DNA of 46,651 nucleotides from Candidatus Desantisbacteria bacterium CG1_02_38_46 (GCA_001871015.1 MNUO01000108.1:1-46651), one strand, 5' to 3'. Shown: positions 17,527 to 28,092, counted from the first letter of the stretch. Numbers and translations: made by a program. The notes: generated from the letters alone by a model not told the origin.

Positions 17527-20274
17527 ATGGTAAAAAAGGCAAGGAGTAAAAAGTATGTTTATTTTTTTGGCGGCGGCAAAGCTGACGGCAATGCGAGCAT
17601 GAAGAATCTTCTGGGTGGCAAGGGTGCGAATCTTGCAGAGATGGCAGGGCATAAAGATTTGAAATTACCTGTTCCGCCTGGTTTTACAATTACAACAGAG
17701 GTATGCACTTATTATTATACAAATAAAAAAACTTATCCTGCCGGCTTAAGAGAAAATGTGCACAAAGCAATGGGAAAAATAGAAAATCTCATCGGCAGGA
17801 AATTCGGGGACACTGAAAATCCCCTTCTTGTTTCTGTTCGTTCTGGTGCAAGGCGTTCAATGCCGGGGATGATGGAGACCGTGCTGAATATAGGTTTGAC
17901 AACGAAAACCATTCCGGGTCTTATCAGACAAAGCCGCGGCAACCAGCGTTTTGTTTATGATGCATACAGAAGATTGATTATGATGTATTCTGATGTCGTT
18001 ATGGAAAAAGCAGCAGGCATTGAACCCAAAGACGATGAGGGAATCAGGAAACAACTTGAAAAAATTATGGGTAAAGTTAAAGAAGAAAAGAATTATAAAA
18101 CCGATACCGATTTAACCGCAAAAGACCTTAAAGAAATCTGCAATTTATTTAAAGCTAAAATAAAGGAAGTTTTGAAAAAAGAATTCCCTGATGAGCCGTT
18201 AGAGCAATTATGGGGCGGCATTGGTGCGGTATTTTCTTCCTGGAACGGCAAACGAGCGGTAAGTTATCGCAGAATTGAAAGCATTCCTGATGAGTGGGGG
18301 ACAGCAGTCAGCGTGCAGACAATGGTCTTCGGCAATACAGGGCAGGATTCAGCTACTGGAGTTGGTTTTACCCGAAATCCTGGAAACGGTGAAAATGGAT
18401 TTTATGGAGAATATCTTATCAATGCTCAAGGCGAAGATGTTGTTGCAGGCATCAGGACTCCGGCTCCTATAAACGGATATTCAAGCTCAGAGCACAACAA
18501 GGATTTGAGGACGCTGGAAAAAGCTATGCCTGAAATTTACAAAGAACTTTTTGAATACCAGAAACGGTTAGAAAAACATTACCGCGATATGCAGGACATT
18601 GAATTTACAATAGAAAAAGGAATATTGTTCATGCTTCAGTGCAGAGTTGGTAAGCGCAACGGTCCCGCGGCTGTTAGAATGGCAGTGGACATGGTTAAAG
18701 AAAATCTTATTAAAAAAGAAGAAGCAATTATGAGAGTAACCCCTGGTCAGCTGGATGAATTATTGCATCCAGCTATTGACCCGGCTGTAGAAAAAAACAG
18801 CAAGCCAATAGCAAAAGGATTGCCCGCAGGACCTGGAGGTGCTACTGGACAAGTTGTATTTTCAGCAAACGATGCGGTAGCATGGAAAAAGGAAGGCAAA
18901 AAAGTAATACTTGTCCGAGAGGAAACAAATCCTGAAGATGTTGATGGTATGCGTGTTGCTGAAGCAATTTTAACAGCAAGGGGCGGGATGACCTCTCATG
19001 CTGCATTGGTTGCCCGGGGATGGGGCAAATGTTGCATAGTAGGTTGCGCTGCCATAGAAGTTAATTATGCTAAAAAAGAAATTTCAGTTGCAGACAGGAT
19101 TTTCAAAGAAGGTGATTGGATATCACTGAATGGAACAAAAGGAAATGTTTATGAAGGAAAGCTTCCGATGTGCGTAGGTTTGGTTGAAAATAAAGCGTTC
19201 AATGAGTTTCTAAAAATTTGCCGTGATGTAAAGAGGCTTGGAGTCAGAGCAAATGCAGATACGCCTTCTGATGCAGCGCAGGCAAGACAGTTTGGCGCCG
19301 AGGGAATTGGATTGTTCAGGACAGAGCATATGTTTTATGGAAAGGGCTCAGATGAACCCCTGTTTGTTTTGAGAAAAATGATTGTTTCTAAAGATATAGA
19401 TGAAAGAAAGAAAGCCCTTGAAGAATTATTTCCTTATATGAAAAAGGATGTCAAGGCAACTCTTGAAGCGATGGATGGTTTGCCTGTTGTTATTCGTCTG
19501 CTTGACCCTCCGCTTCATGAGTTTATTCCACGCGAGCAATTGAAACTTGAGCAACTTGCTTCAGAGCTCAACATAGATATGGAAGAATTGAGGAGAAGAG
19601 CTGAATCACTGCATGAGTCAAATCCAATGATGGGGCATAGAGGAGTAAGATTGGGAATTACCTATCCAGAAGTTACTGAGACGCAAGTCCGCGCAATATT
19701 TGAAGCAGCAGCAGAATTGATTAAGGAAGGCAAAAAGCCCTATCCCGAGATAATGATTCCTGTTGTTTGCGATGCTGCAGAGTTAAGTAACCAGTATGAA
19801 ATTGTGAAGAAAGTTTACAGTGAGGTTTTGAAAAAATATGCTCTTAAAAAAATCAAGTATATGTTTGGGACGATGATTGAAATTCCCAGAGCTTCCCTGG
19901 TTGCGGACAAACTGGCAGAAACTTCAGAGTTTTTCTCTTTTGGAACCAATGATATGACCCAGATGGGGTTCGGTTTTTCCAGGGATGATATCGGAGCATT
20001 TCTGCCGGATTATATTAAGAAAAAGATTCTTGAGGGTGACCCGTTCCAGAGTATTGACAGGTCAGGTGTCGGTGAATTAGTAAAGATTGGTATAGAGAGA
20101 GGAAGGAAAACACGCAAGAATCTGGAAGTCGGCATATGCGGAGAGCATGGCGGTGACCCTGAATCTGTGAAATTCTGCCACAATGTTGGAATGGACTATG
20201 TCAGTTGTTCTGCGTTCCGCGTTCCGATTGCTACACTTGCATCAGCCCAGGCAGTAGTGGAAAATAAAAAATAA
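17527..20274 (+). CDS. ppdK: Pyruvate, phosphate dikinase
   Basis: GGKGANLAEM, GGMTSHAALVARGWGKCCIVGC, GTMIEIPRASLVAD, GICGEHGGDPESV. Confidence 0.96.
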   Translation: MVKKARSKKYVYFFGGGKADGNASMKNLLGGKGANLAEMAGHKDLKLPVPPGFTITTEVCTYYYTNKKTYPAGLRENVHKAMGKIENLIGRKFGDTENPLLVSVRSGARRSMPGMMETVLNIGLTTKTIPGLIRQSRGNQRFVYDAYRRLIMMYSDVVMEKAAGIEPKDDEGIRKQLEKIMGKVKEEKNYKTDTDLTAKDLKEICNLFKAKIKEVLKKEFPDEPLEQLWGGIGAVFSSWNGKRAVSYRRIESIPDEWGTAVSVQTMVFGNTGQDSATGVGFTRNPGNGENGFYGEYLINAQGEDVVAGIRTPAPINGYSSSEHNKDLRTLEKAMPEIYKELFEYQKRLEKHYRDMQDIEFTIEKGILFMLQCRVGKRNGPAAVRMAVDMVKENLIKKEEAIMRVTPGQLDELLHPAIDPAVEKNSKPIAKGLPAGPGGATGQVVFSANDAVAWKKEGKKVILVREETNPEDVDGMRVAEAILTARGGMTSHAALVARGWGKCCIVGCAAIEVNYAKKEISVADRIFKEGDWISLNGTKGNVYEGKLPMCVGLVENKAFNEFLKICRDVKRLGVRANADTPSDAAQARQFGAEGIGLFRTEHMFYGKGSDEPLFVLRKMIVSKDIDERKKALEELFPYMKKDVKATLEAMDGLPVVIRLLDPPLHEFIPREQLKLEQLASELNIDMEELRRRAESLHESNPMMGHRGVRLGITYPEVTETQVRAIFEAAAELIKEGKKPYPEIMIPVVCDAAELSNQYEIVKKVYSEVLKKYALKKIKYMFGTMIEIPRASLVADKLAETSEFFSFGTNDMTQMGFGFSRDDIGAFLPDYIKKKILEGDPFQSIDRSGVGELVKIGIERGRKTRKNLEVGICGEHGGDPESVKFCHNVGMDYVSCSAFRVPIATLASAQAVVENKK

Positions 20275-20340
20275 AGTAGGTGTCAGGTCTTGAGTAGTGA
20301 GTTTGTATGACACCCTAAAGTTTTAACGAGGAGGTTTCAG

Positions 20341-21195
20341 ATGCGAATCGGTTATCTGGCGCAGTACAGTGAGGAAGAAGTCAAATTCGCAGTCAAATAT
20401 GGGTTCAAGAGTATTGAATTGCTTGTTCCACCAGGTGCACCTCTTGACCCGATAAAGACTGACGAGAAAACAATCAGGGAGGCAAAGGAAAATTTAGCCA
20501 AGAATGACATTGAAATTTCAGCTATTGGACATTATCCGAACAATCTTGACCCGGATTTGAAAAAGAGAAGGGATAACAGCGATTATCTTTTGAAGTTGAT
20601 GGACCTGTGCAAAAAAATGGATGTGAAGGTGCTGTGTACTTTTGCCGGAAGAGAGCCGGACAAAGATATTCCAGACAACATTCCGGCTTTCAAAGAGGTT
20701 TTCACTCCGTTCGCAAAAAAAGCAGAGGACCTGGGATTGAAAATTGGATTTGAAAATTGTCCGATGTTTCACTGGTTTCCTTTTCGCGGAGTTAATATTG
20801 CGTATTCACCCAGAGCATGGGATTTAATGTTTGATGCAGTTCCGTCTCCGGCATTAGGATTAGAATATGACCCATCACATTTAGTATGTATGCTTATTGA
20901 TTATATTGAAATTATAAAGCGCTATGGCAGTAAAATAGTCCATGCGCACGCAAAGGATGCAGAACTGATTCATCCTCAAGTTGATATTTACGGAATTCTT
21001 GAGCCTGGCACTCTACGGCACAGAATTCCAGGATATGGAGAAGTGAATTGGGCAAAAGTTGTTTCTGCGCTTGTTGAAACAGGATACCGCGGAAATCTTG
21101 ATATTGAAGGAAGACACGACCCGGTTTTTAATGCGGACCTTGAACAGGCAGGGCTTGTTCTTGCACTTAAACACTTGCAGCAATTTGTATGGTGA
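20341..21195 (+). CDS. Sugar phosphate isomerase/epimerase (xylose isomerase-like TIM barrel)
   Basis: GFKSIELLVPPG, IGFENCPMFHW, LGLEYDPSHLVCM, HAHAKDAELI. Confidence 0.85.
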   Translation: MRIGYLAQYSEEEVKFAVKYGFKSIELLVPPGAPLDPIKTDEKTIREAKENLAKNDIEISAIGHYPNNLDPDLKKRRDNSDYLLKLMDLCKKMDVKVLCTFAGREPDKDIPDNIPAFKEVFTPFAKKAEDLGLKIGFENCPMFHWFPFRGVNIAYSPRAWDLMFDAVPSPALGLEYDPSHLVCMLIDYIEIIKRYGSKIVHAHAKDAELIHPQVDIYGILEPGTLRHRIPGYGEVNWAKVVSALVETGYRGNLDIEGRHDPVFNADLEQAGLVLALKHLQQFVW

Positions 21196-21204
21196 TGTAT
21201 TACT

Positions 21205-22461
21205 ATGTTAAAAACAATTCTTCGGGCGCTTCGTTACAAAAATTACCGTCTTTTTTTCAGCGGGCAGTGCATTTCTTTAATTGGTACCTGGATGCAACTG
21301 GTTGCTATGAGCTGGCTGGTTTACCGGCTGACAAATTCTGCATTTTTACTGGGTGTTGTTGGATTTGCAGGTCAAATTCCAGCTTTTCTTTTAGTCCCTT
21401 TCGCAGGTGTTTTAATTGACAGATGGAACCGCCATCGAATTCTGGTTATTACTCAAATTCTTTCTATGATACAGGCATTTGTTCTGGCATTCCTTACTAT
21501 GACAGGTATTGTTACATTCGGGCATATTATATTTTTGGCTATATTTCTGGGTCTTGTGAACGCTTTTGATATGCCATCTCGCCACTCATTTGTCGTGGAT
21601 ATGGTTGAGAAAAAGGAAGATTTAGGAAATGCCATTGCTTTAAATTCCTCTCTGGTCAACGGTGCAAGATTAATAGGGCCACCTATTGCAGGAGTCCTTA
21701 TAGCTGCGGTGGGTGAAGGTATGTGTTTTCTTATCAATGCAATAAGTTTCCTTGCTGCAATTATTTCTTTATTATCTATGAAAATTACACCAGTAGAAAA
21801 AGAAACCCGGCGCAGGAATGTCTTACAAGAATTAAGAGAAGGACTTACTTATGCTTTTAGTTCCATACCCATTAGATACATTATCCTCTTTCTTGGTTTG
21901 TTCAGTTTAGTTGGAATGCCCTATACTATACTTATGCCTGTTTTTGCTAAAGAGATTCTTCATGGGGGTCCTTACACCCTCGGTCTTCTTATGGGATTTT
22001 CAGGTGGAGGGGCTTTGATAGGTGCAATTTATCTTGCCTCACGAAAAAGTGTGCGCGGTTTGGTAAGAAAGATTCCGATTGCTGCAAGCATCTTTGGCGT
22101 CGGACTTGTTGTCTTTTCCCTGTCTCGTATCCTGTGGCTTTCTCTGGCACTGATGTTAATTACGGGTTTCGGAATGATGGTACAGCTGGCATCGAGCAAC
22201 ACAGTTTTGCAGACTATTGTGGATGACGAGAAACGGGGACGAGTTATGAGTCTTTATGTAATGGCATTTATTGGAATGGCACCATTCGGTAGTTTATTAG
22301 CAGGTGGCTTGGCAAGTTTGATAGGCGCTCCTAATACTTTGTTGATATGCGGTGGTTTATGCATTTTAGGCTCAATTCTGTTCGTGAGAAAATTTCCTTT
22401 ATTGAGGAAGGCGATTCGCCCCATATATGTAAAAATGGGCATAATTCCGGGGACGTATTAA
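21205..22461 (+). CDS. MFS transporter
   Basis: YKNYRLFFSGQCISLIGTWMQLVAMSWLVYRLT; multiple TM segments; FAGVLIDRWNRHRIL. Confidence 0.9.
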   Translation: MLKTILRALRYKNYRLFFSGQCISLIGTWMQLVAMSWLVYRLTNSAFLLGVVGFAGQIPAFLLVPFAGVLIDRWNRHRILVITQILSMIQAFVLAFLTMTGIVTFGHIIFLAIFLGLVNAFDMPSRHSFVVDMVEKKEDLGNAIALNSSLVNGARLIGPPIAGVLIAAVGEGMCFLINAISFLAAIISLLSMKITPVEKETRRRNVLQELREGLTYAFSSIPIRYIILFLGLFSLVGMPYTILMPVFAKEILHGGPYTLGLLMGFSGGGALIGAIYLASRKSVRGLVRKIPIAASIFGVGLVVFSLSRILWLSLALMLITGFGMMVQLASSNTVLQTIVDDEKRGRVMSLYVMAFIGMAPFGSLLAGGLASLIGAPNTLLICGGLCILGSILFVRKFPLLRKAIRPIYVKMGIIPGTY

Positions 22462-22488
22462 TTTCTTTCAAAAGGTTTTGCTGCAGGG

Positions 22489-23337
22489 TTATCTTAGAAG
22501 TGATTTTATTTCGTTGAGATGGACCCGTGCAGATTTTTCTCCCAGGGCAATGCAGATTTTTGCAGTTCTGAAATCAGCCCAGGGAATTGGACCGAGTTCA
22601 GGGCGTATTACCACATCTGCTTTATCTAATTGAGGCTGAGCAAGATAATACTGCTGGATATCAATTACTCGTATATATGTCTCAAATCTATTTTTTGGAA
22701 TATTGGGACATCGCAAATCAGGACGCACATCCACTGCTATAACTTTCTCAGCGCCCAACTCTCTAACTACATCCACCGGTACATTATCCAGTGTTCCGCC
22801 ATCCATAAGGAACATTCCTTCGTATTCCAGTGCTGGCCATATACCTGGCACAGTAGAGCTTGCATCAATTGCCATCCTTAACGGTCCTTTTTTAAACACA
22901 ACTTCTTTGCCTGACAGAATATCGCAGGAAATTGCTGCAAATGGAATTTTTAAATTTTCTATGTTAACCTTAGGAAGGAGAGTTCCAAGTATTCCTTCCA
23001 TTCGCCGCAGGCTGAAGAAAGATTGAGCAAGAGAGGGTATGTTTACCAGGCTCTGCTCAAGAATTTCCAACAATCTACCTGGTTTTTTTCCCAGGGATTC
23101 TTCCCCAAATTGTTTAAAACCAATACTGCGAAAGTAGTCAAGGAATCTGGTTATCCATAATTCCACATTTGATTCAAGGGCATAAGCACTACCAACGAGC
23201 GCACCGATACTTGTACCTGCAATTGATGAGATGGGAATTCCTTCTTTTTCGAGAACCCTCAGAATTCCCAGATGCGCCATTCCCTTAGCTCCTCCACCTC
23301 CAAGTGCTAATCCGATTTTTTTCATTTTTGCTCCCAT
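22489..23337 (-). CDS. Patatin-like phospholipase family protein (RssA/NTE-like)
   Basis: LALGGGGAKGMAHLGILRVLEKEGIPISSIAGTSIGALVGSAYA (GxSxG) and MDGGTLDNVPVDVV (DGG). Confidence 0.93.
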   Translation of the reverse strand: MGAKMKKIGLALGGGGAKGMAHLGILRVLEKEGIPISSIAGTSIGALVGSAYALESNVELWITRFLDYFRSIGFKQFGEESLGKKPGRLLEILEQSLVNIPSLAQSFFSLRRMEGILGTLLPKVNIENLKIPFAAISCDILSGKEVVFKKGPLRMAIDASSTVPGIWPALEYEGMFLMDGGTLDNVPVDVVRELGAEKVIAVDVRPDLRCPNIPKNRFETYIRVIDIQQYYLAQPQLDKADVVIRPELGPIPWADFRTAKICIALGEKSARVHLNEIKSLLR

Positions 23338-23417
23338 ATATATAGGGTTATTTGAACCAATACAATTATATCATAAAATTTTCCAATGTCAATTTATTTT
23401 GAAATAAAAAAGGTTTT

Positions 23418-23477
23418 GATATCAGGACTAAAGTCCTGAGTTACGTAACTCAGACCTTCAGGTCTGATTTTTCTTGA
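23418..23477. repeat. Palindromic repeats; 56 nt identical to 2775..2830
   Basis: tcaggactaaagtcctgagttacgtaactcagaccttcaggtctgatttttcttga present in both places. Confidence 0.95.
23450..23472 (+). terminator. Terminator-like hairpin from repeat unit
   Basis: TCAGACCT TC AGGTCTGA then TTTTT. Confidence 0.5.
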
Positions 23478-23501
23478 CTTTTATTTTTTTTGTGTTATAA
23501 T
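23474..23501 (+). promoter_or_regulatory. Sigma70-like promoter of nikR
   Basis: TTGACT-N16-TATAAT; -35 abuts the repeat. Confidence 0.65.
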
Positions 23502-23532
23502 TATTAAAAATGTAATATGGAGGTAGGTCCGA

Positions 23533-23946
23533 ATGCCAGAGTTGCAGCGTTTTAGCGTCTCGCTTGATAAAAATCTTATAATTAAATTTGATAAACACAT
23601 TAGAGAAAGAGATTATTCTACACGTTCAAAAGCAATTGGTGACTTGATTAGAGAAGATTTGGTCAAGAAAGAGTGGGTTGGCGGGAAAGAAGTTGCTGGC
23701 GCAGTTACATTAGTTTATAACCATCACAAAAGGGAATTGGTGAATAAGTTAATTAACATTCAACACGACTTTCACGATTTGGTTCTTTCCTCGCAACATC
23801 TTCACCTTGATGAAGAAAATTGTCTGGAAATTATAGCGGTAAAAGGGAATCCCAAAGAAGTGGAAAAACTGGCTCATATACTAAAAGCTACAAAAGGTGT
23901 AAAGTATGGTTCTGTAACTATGGCCACAACCGGAAAAGAAATATAG
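23533..23946 (+). CDS. nikR: Nickel-responsive regulator NikR (ribbon-helix-helix + ACT-like)
   Basis: RFSVSLDKNLIIKFDKHIRERDYSTRSKAIGDLIRE; VYNHHKRELVNKLINIQHDFHDLVLSSQHLHLDEENCLEIIAVKG. Confidence 0.93.
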   Translation: MPELQRFSVSLDKNLIIKFDKHIRERDYSTRSKAIGDLIREDLVKKEWVGGKEVAGAVTLVYNHHKRELVNKLINIQHDFHDLVLSSQHLHLDEENCLEIIAVKGNPKEVEKLAHILKATKGVKYGSVTMATTGKEI

Positions 23947-24131
23947 CAGTATTATTTTTTTCTTCAATTGTAACACGAATTTTAAAAATATAATACAATA
24001 TGAGGTTTGAAACGAGAGGGGGTGATTCCAAAAAGAGATGAGATGTGAAGGTAAAAAAACAAGAAGGCAGCCCTGTCGGTAAACAAGAACTGCCTTCCTG
24101 ACGGTACCTGTGTTACACAAAGGTAAACCCA

Positions 24132-24168
24132 GGCCCGCTTATGACATATATAATATCATAAGTCGGGT
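24132..24168. promoter_or_regulatory. Candidate operator/inverted repeat upstream of the TonB receptor operon
   Basis: ggcccg-CTTATGA-N11-TCATAAG-tcgggtc, arms nearly perfect over 13-14 nt. Confidence 0.5.
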
Positions 24169-24196
24169 CAAATGTCAATAAAAAGGAGGCTCGACG

Positions 24197-26209
24197 ATGG
24201 AAAAACAGCAAATGGTAAGAGTTAAGAGAGTTATATTGGCAGGAGTGCTGGTTTTTGGTTTGGCAAATCAGATTTGTGCCGAAGAATCAGCAACTTACGA
24301 ATTAGGGGAAATAGTGGTAACGGCAACGAAATTGGAGGAATGGACTAAGAATATTCCTGCAACTGTGAATGTAATTACTGCCGAGGAAATTGAGAAATCT
24401 CAGGCAAAAAGTATGACAGAAGTTTTGGAGGATGTTGCAGGAGTAAGTCTTTCTGCGTCAGACGCGAGTGGAAGGAATCCTGTGCTGACTCTGCGAGGTG
24501 TGTATGATTACAATTCCAGTCATGTGCTTGTGCTTGTGGATGGGGTACCGATTAATTCACCGGATACAGGAAAGCCCTATCTGAATGCAATTCCTTTAAA
24601 CAATATTGAAAAAATAGAAATTGTAAAAGGCGGCAATTCTGCGGTATGGGGCGGCTATGCAATGGGAGGCGTGGTAAATATTATTACTAAGAAAGGAAAG
24701 AGAACTGGTGCAAAAGCTTCTGTTAGTTTAGGGGAATGGAAAACAAATATTATGAATGTTTCAGGTGAAGCGGTTTTACCATGGGATATTGCTTTTAGTT
24801 TGAACGCGGGCTCAAAAACAAGTGACGGCTACAGACAATATTCCAATTATGATATGCAGAATTTCGGAGGTTCTCTTTCCAAAAATGATGAAAAACTGGG
24901 ATATAAGGCATCTTTGAGTTTTGGGTATTATAATGAGAGTTGTAAATATCCAGGAACTTTAACTGAGACGCAATGGGAGAACGGCCAGTATCAAGTCGGT
25001 GACCCAAATTACTGGTGCAGTGATGGCAGGCAGAATAATGCTTATCTAAGATTGGGATTTGAAAAACACTTGCCATTCAATCTTTGCGCAAAAGCGGATA
25101 TAAATTACCTGAAGAAGGGTTATACATTTTATTACCGCAAAAAAAATACACCAAATGTAGAAAAAGCAGATATAAATGATGTCTCTGTTCCTGGGGGAGG
25201 AGTGCAACTCAGCGGAGAAGTTTTAAAAAATGCATTTACCCTCGGATGGGAGATGAAAACAGGATATGTAGATAGCAGGAATCATCCTGCTAATTCTGCA
25301 ACACTGGAAATTAATAAAAGCACAATAAAAGACAAGTACAAGTATACAACTCTTAATTATAGTGCTGTTTATCTTCAGGATATGTGGAAGATTTTTGATT
25401 GGCTGAACATAAATATGGGGATAAGATATGATGCGCTTGCTCATAAAATTGAGGATAGAAAAGCAGGTAAAGAATATCTTCCAAAAACAGATGCATGGAG
25501 TCCGAATTTCGGCGTAATGTTCAGGCCAATTGCCCATGTTGGATTGTTTGCATCAATAAGCCAGGCATTCAGACTGCCAACAGAATCTCAGTTTTGCCAA
25601 ACACCAGAGTTAAGACCTGAAAAAGGCATTAATTATGAGGTTGGAACAAAAATTTCAACTCAAAGAGCTTCTGTTGATATAAGTGTCTATCAGATGGATG
25701 TGACTGACAAAATTGCATACGATACAGACCCTGCCGGTTGGAAGTATCGCAACATTGGTGCGGTCAAACATCAGGGTGTGGAACTTAGCAGCAGGGTGAA
25801 AATTTTTGAAGGTTTAAGTGCCAGGATTTCAGGGGATATGATAAAAACCGAGATTATCAGTGACCCCAAGAATCCGGAGACAATAGGGAAAAATTTTAAT
25901 CAGGTTCCACTTTGGAAGGTTTCTCTGGGATTGGAGTATGCAAGCAGGGAACCGGGTTTTGTAGCAAAAATAGATATGCGCAAGGTTGGAGAATGGTATA
26001 TGGACACAAAAAATGAAGTGACATACCCGGGTTATTTTGTTACAGATGTGAAACTTTCCTGGAAGAAGAACGGTCTGGGTTATTTTATCTCCTGCAACAA
26101 TGTGCTTGATGAAAAATATTGCCGCAAGGCGGATATCTCAGGAACAACAAAGCGTTATTCTCCTGCTCTTCCAAGAACATTTTCTGCAGGGATGAGCATA
26201 GAACTTTAA
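24197..26209 (+). CDS. TonB-dependent outer membrane receptor (BtuB/FepA-like)
   Basis: Signal peptide; ELGEIVVTATKLEEWTKNIPATVNVITAEEI plug; GGVVNIITKKG; C-terminal barrel strand. Confidence 0.93.
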   Translation: MEKQQMVRVKRVILAGVLVFGLANQICAEESATYELGEIVVTATKLEEWTKNIPATVNVITAEEIEKSQAKSMTEVLEDVAGVSLSASDASGRNPVLTLRGVYDYNSSHVLVLVDGVPINSPDTGKPYLNAIPLNNIEKIEIVKGGNSAVWGGYAMGGVVNIITKKGKRTGAKASVSLGEWKTNIMNVSGEAVLPWDIAFSLNAGSKTSDGYRQYSNYDMQNFGGSLSKNDEKLGYKASLSFGYYNESCKYPGTLTETQWENGQYQVGDPNYWCSDGRQNNAYLRLGFEKHLPFNLCAKADINYLKKGYTFYYRKKNTPNVEKADINDVSVPGGGVQLSGEVLKNAFTLGWEMKTGYVDSRNHPANSATLEINKSTIKDKYKYTTLNYSAVYLQDMWKIFDWLNINMGIRYDALAHKIEDRKAGKEYLPKTDAWSPNFGVMFRPIAHVGLFASISQAFRLPTESQFCQTPELRPEKGINYEVGTKISTQRASVDISVYQMDVTDKIAYDTDPAGWKYRNIGAVKHQGVELSSRVKIFEGLSARISGDMIKTEIISDPKNPETIGKNFNQVPLWKVSLGLEYASREPGFVAKIDMRKVGEWYMDTKNEVTYPGYFVTDVKLSWKKNGLGYFISCNNVLDEKYCRKADISGTTKRYSPALPRTFSAGMSIEL

Positions 26210-26224
26210 AGGACAGGTATTAAA

Positions 26225-27088
26225 ATGGACAGGAAGACATGGGCAGGGATAATGCTTTTGGTTATTTCTGCCCTGTGCATCAGCATTTTTTTGTCGGGGG
26301 ATAGAAAAGGGAGTAAGCCCGTAAAAGGACCTCCTTACCAGAGGATTGTTTCTCTTTCTTCTACCACAGAGATTCTCTGTGATTTGGGAGCAGTAGATAA
26401 AATAATAGGAATTGGCGGTGTAAGCAAAAAATCTCCTTATTATGAAATTCTTAAAGATAAACCACAGATTGGAGGTGGGTTTCACAACCTCAACATAGAG
26501 AGAATTTTGGGTCTTAAACCAGATTTAGTCTTCTGCTGGAAAGCGCATGCGGATGTTCTCAAATCAAGGGATTTGAATGTGTACCCCACAGGTCCTTATG
26601 ATATAGAGGGGATAATGGAGTTAATAAAGGATGTGGGCAAATTTGTTGGTAAAGAGAAAGAAGCAGAAAAAACTATTTTTGATATGAAAACGAAAATAAA
26701 TAAGATAGAAGAAAAATTAAAAAATGCCGGTAGCCAGCCACTTGTTTATTTTGAAGCAGGAACGTTAGGCAAGTCAAGGGCTAAAGGTTCGCTCACGCAT
26801 GATTTAATTACAAGGGCAGGGGGAATAAATCTTGCAAAGGATGAACCGGTTCCATTTCCTTTATTAAGTAGTGAATGTATAATTGAGAAAAATCCGGACA
26901 TTATTATTGTTGAGGAATATGGCGCTCCTGTTGAAGAGATAAAAGCTCGCAGGGCATGGCAGAATATAAAGGCAATAAAAAACAACAGGGTTTATCAAAG
27001 TCCTGTGTATTATACCAATTACACTCCAAGGTGTCTTGAGGGGTTGGAACAATACGCTAAATGGTTTCATCCCGAGGTTTTTAAATGA
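26225..27088 (+). CDS. ABC transporter substrate-binding protein (BtuF-like)
   Basis: RIVSLSSTTEILCDLGAVDKIIGIGGVSK..., ILGLKPDLVFCW. Confidence 0.88.
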   Translation: MDRKTWAGIMLLVISALCISIFLSGDRKGSKPVKGPPYQRIVSLSSTTEILCDLGAVDKIIGIGGVSKKSPYYEILKDKPQIGGGFHNLNIERILGLKPDLVFCWKAHADVLKSRDLNVYPTGPYDIEGIMELIKDVGKFVGKEKEAEKTIFDMKTKINKIEEKLKNAGSQPLVYFEAGTLGKSRAKGSLTHDLITRAGGINLAKDEPVPFPLLSSECIIEKNPDIIIVEEYGAPVEEIKARRAWQNIKAIKNNRVYQSPVYYTNYTPRCLEGLEQYAKWFHPEVFK

Positions 27089-28092
27089 AACAAAAAATAA
27101 TTCTTTCTGTTTTGTGCACTGTGCTTTTTCTAACTTTGCTTTCAACCCTGACGATTGGTCCGGTGCATATTCCGATAAAAACAGTTGCAAAAATTCTCCT
27201 GTCTAAGATTTATAATATCCAAGCAACATGGCCAGAGAATTTTCAATCAATAATACTTTTTGTCCGGTTTCCACGAATACTGTTAGGTATTCTTGTTGGT
27301 TGTGCTTTAAGTGTTTCCGGCTGTGCGATGCAGGGTATGTTCAGAAATCCTATGGCAGATTCTTATGTCTGTGGCATTGCATCAGGGGGAGCGTTTGGAG
27401 CTTCTCTGGTTATTATTTCCGGGATGGGGCGGGGCTTGATTATGCCTGTTGCATTTGGTTTTTCCCTGCTCGCAATATTTATCGTCTATTATCTTGCAAA
27501 GACAGGTAGGAAGGTTCCTGTTGAAACTCTGCTTCTTTCAGGTATAGCGATTTCTCTTTTCTTTTCAGCGCTTACTTCTTTTATCCATTACATTTCCGAA
27601 GAATGGCAGTGGCGCGAGATGATTTTCTGGATTATGGGAGGTTTATGGAAGAGTGACTGGAATAGAGTTGCAAGCAGTTCCCCGATTATTATTCTGGGCA
27701 CATTGGGGTTAATGTTTTTTAGCAGGGAATTGAATATTCTTTTAATAGGCGAAGAACAGGCACAGGACTTAGGGGTTGAAGTGGAGAAAACAAGAAAAAT
27801 TATCCTTGTTTTAAGTGCACTTGTAGCTTCTTCTGCGGTTGCTGTGTCAGGTATCATTGGTTTTGTAGGATTGATTATTCCTCACACGATGAGACTTATC
27901 ATAGGTCCTGACCATCGATTTCTTCTTCCGGCATCCTGTCTTGCCGGCGGCATATTCCTTGTCTGGGTTGATACAATTTCCCGCACTCTAATTTCTCCAA
28001 GCGAACTTCCAGTTGGTATTATTACTGCGTTGTTCGGGGTTCCGTTCTTCCTGTTCTTGTTGAGAAGAAGAAAGAAGATAATTGGATTTTAA
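27085..28092 (+). CDS. FecCD/BtuC family ABC transporter permease
   Basis: RFPRILLGILVGCALSVSGCAMQGMFRNPMADSYVCGIASGGAFGAS; GFVGLIIPHTMRLIIGPDHRFLLP. Confidence 0.94.
   Translation: MKQKIILSVLCTVLFLTLLSTLTIGPVHIPIKTVAKILLSKIYNIQATWPENFQSIILFVRFPRILLGILVGCALSVSGCAMQGMFRNPMADSYVCGIASGGAFGASLVIISGMGRGLIMPVAFGFSLLAIFIVYYLAKTGRKVPVETLLLSGIAISLFFSALTSFIHYISEEWQWREMIFWIMGGLWKSDWNRVASSSPIIILGTLGLMFFSRELNILLIGEEQAQDLGVEVEKTRKIILVLSALVASSAVAVSGIIGFVGLIIPHTMRLIIGPDHRFLLPASCLAGGIFLVWVDTISRTLISPSELPVGIITALFGVPFFLFLLRRRKKIIGF

Noticed and set aside
24000-24185. Cobalamin riboswitch before the TonB receptor
   Set aside because: Looked for the B12 box and GCCACTG core by eye; not found on the + strand, so not called as a B12 riboswitch.
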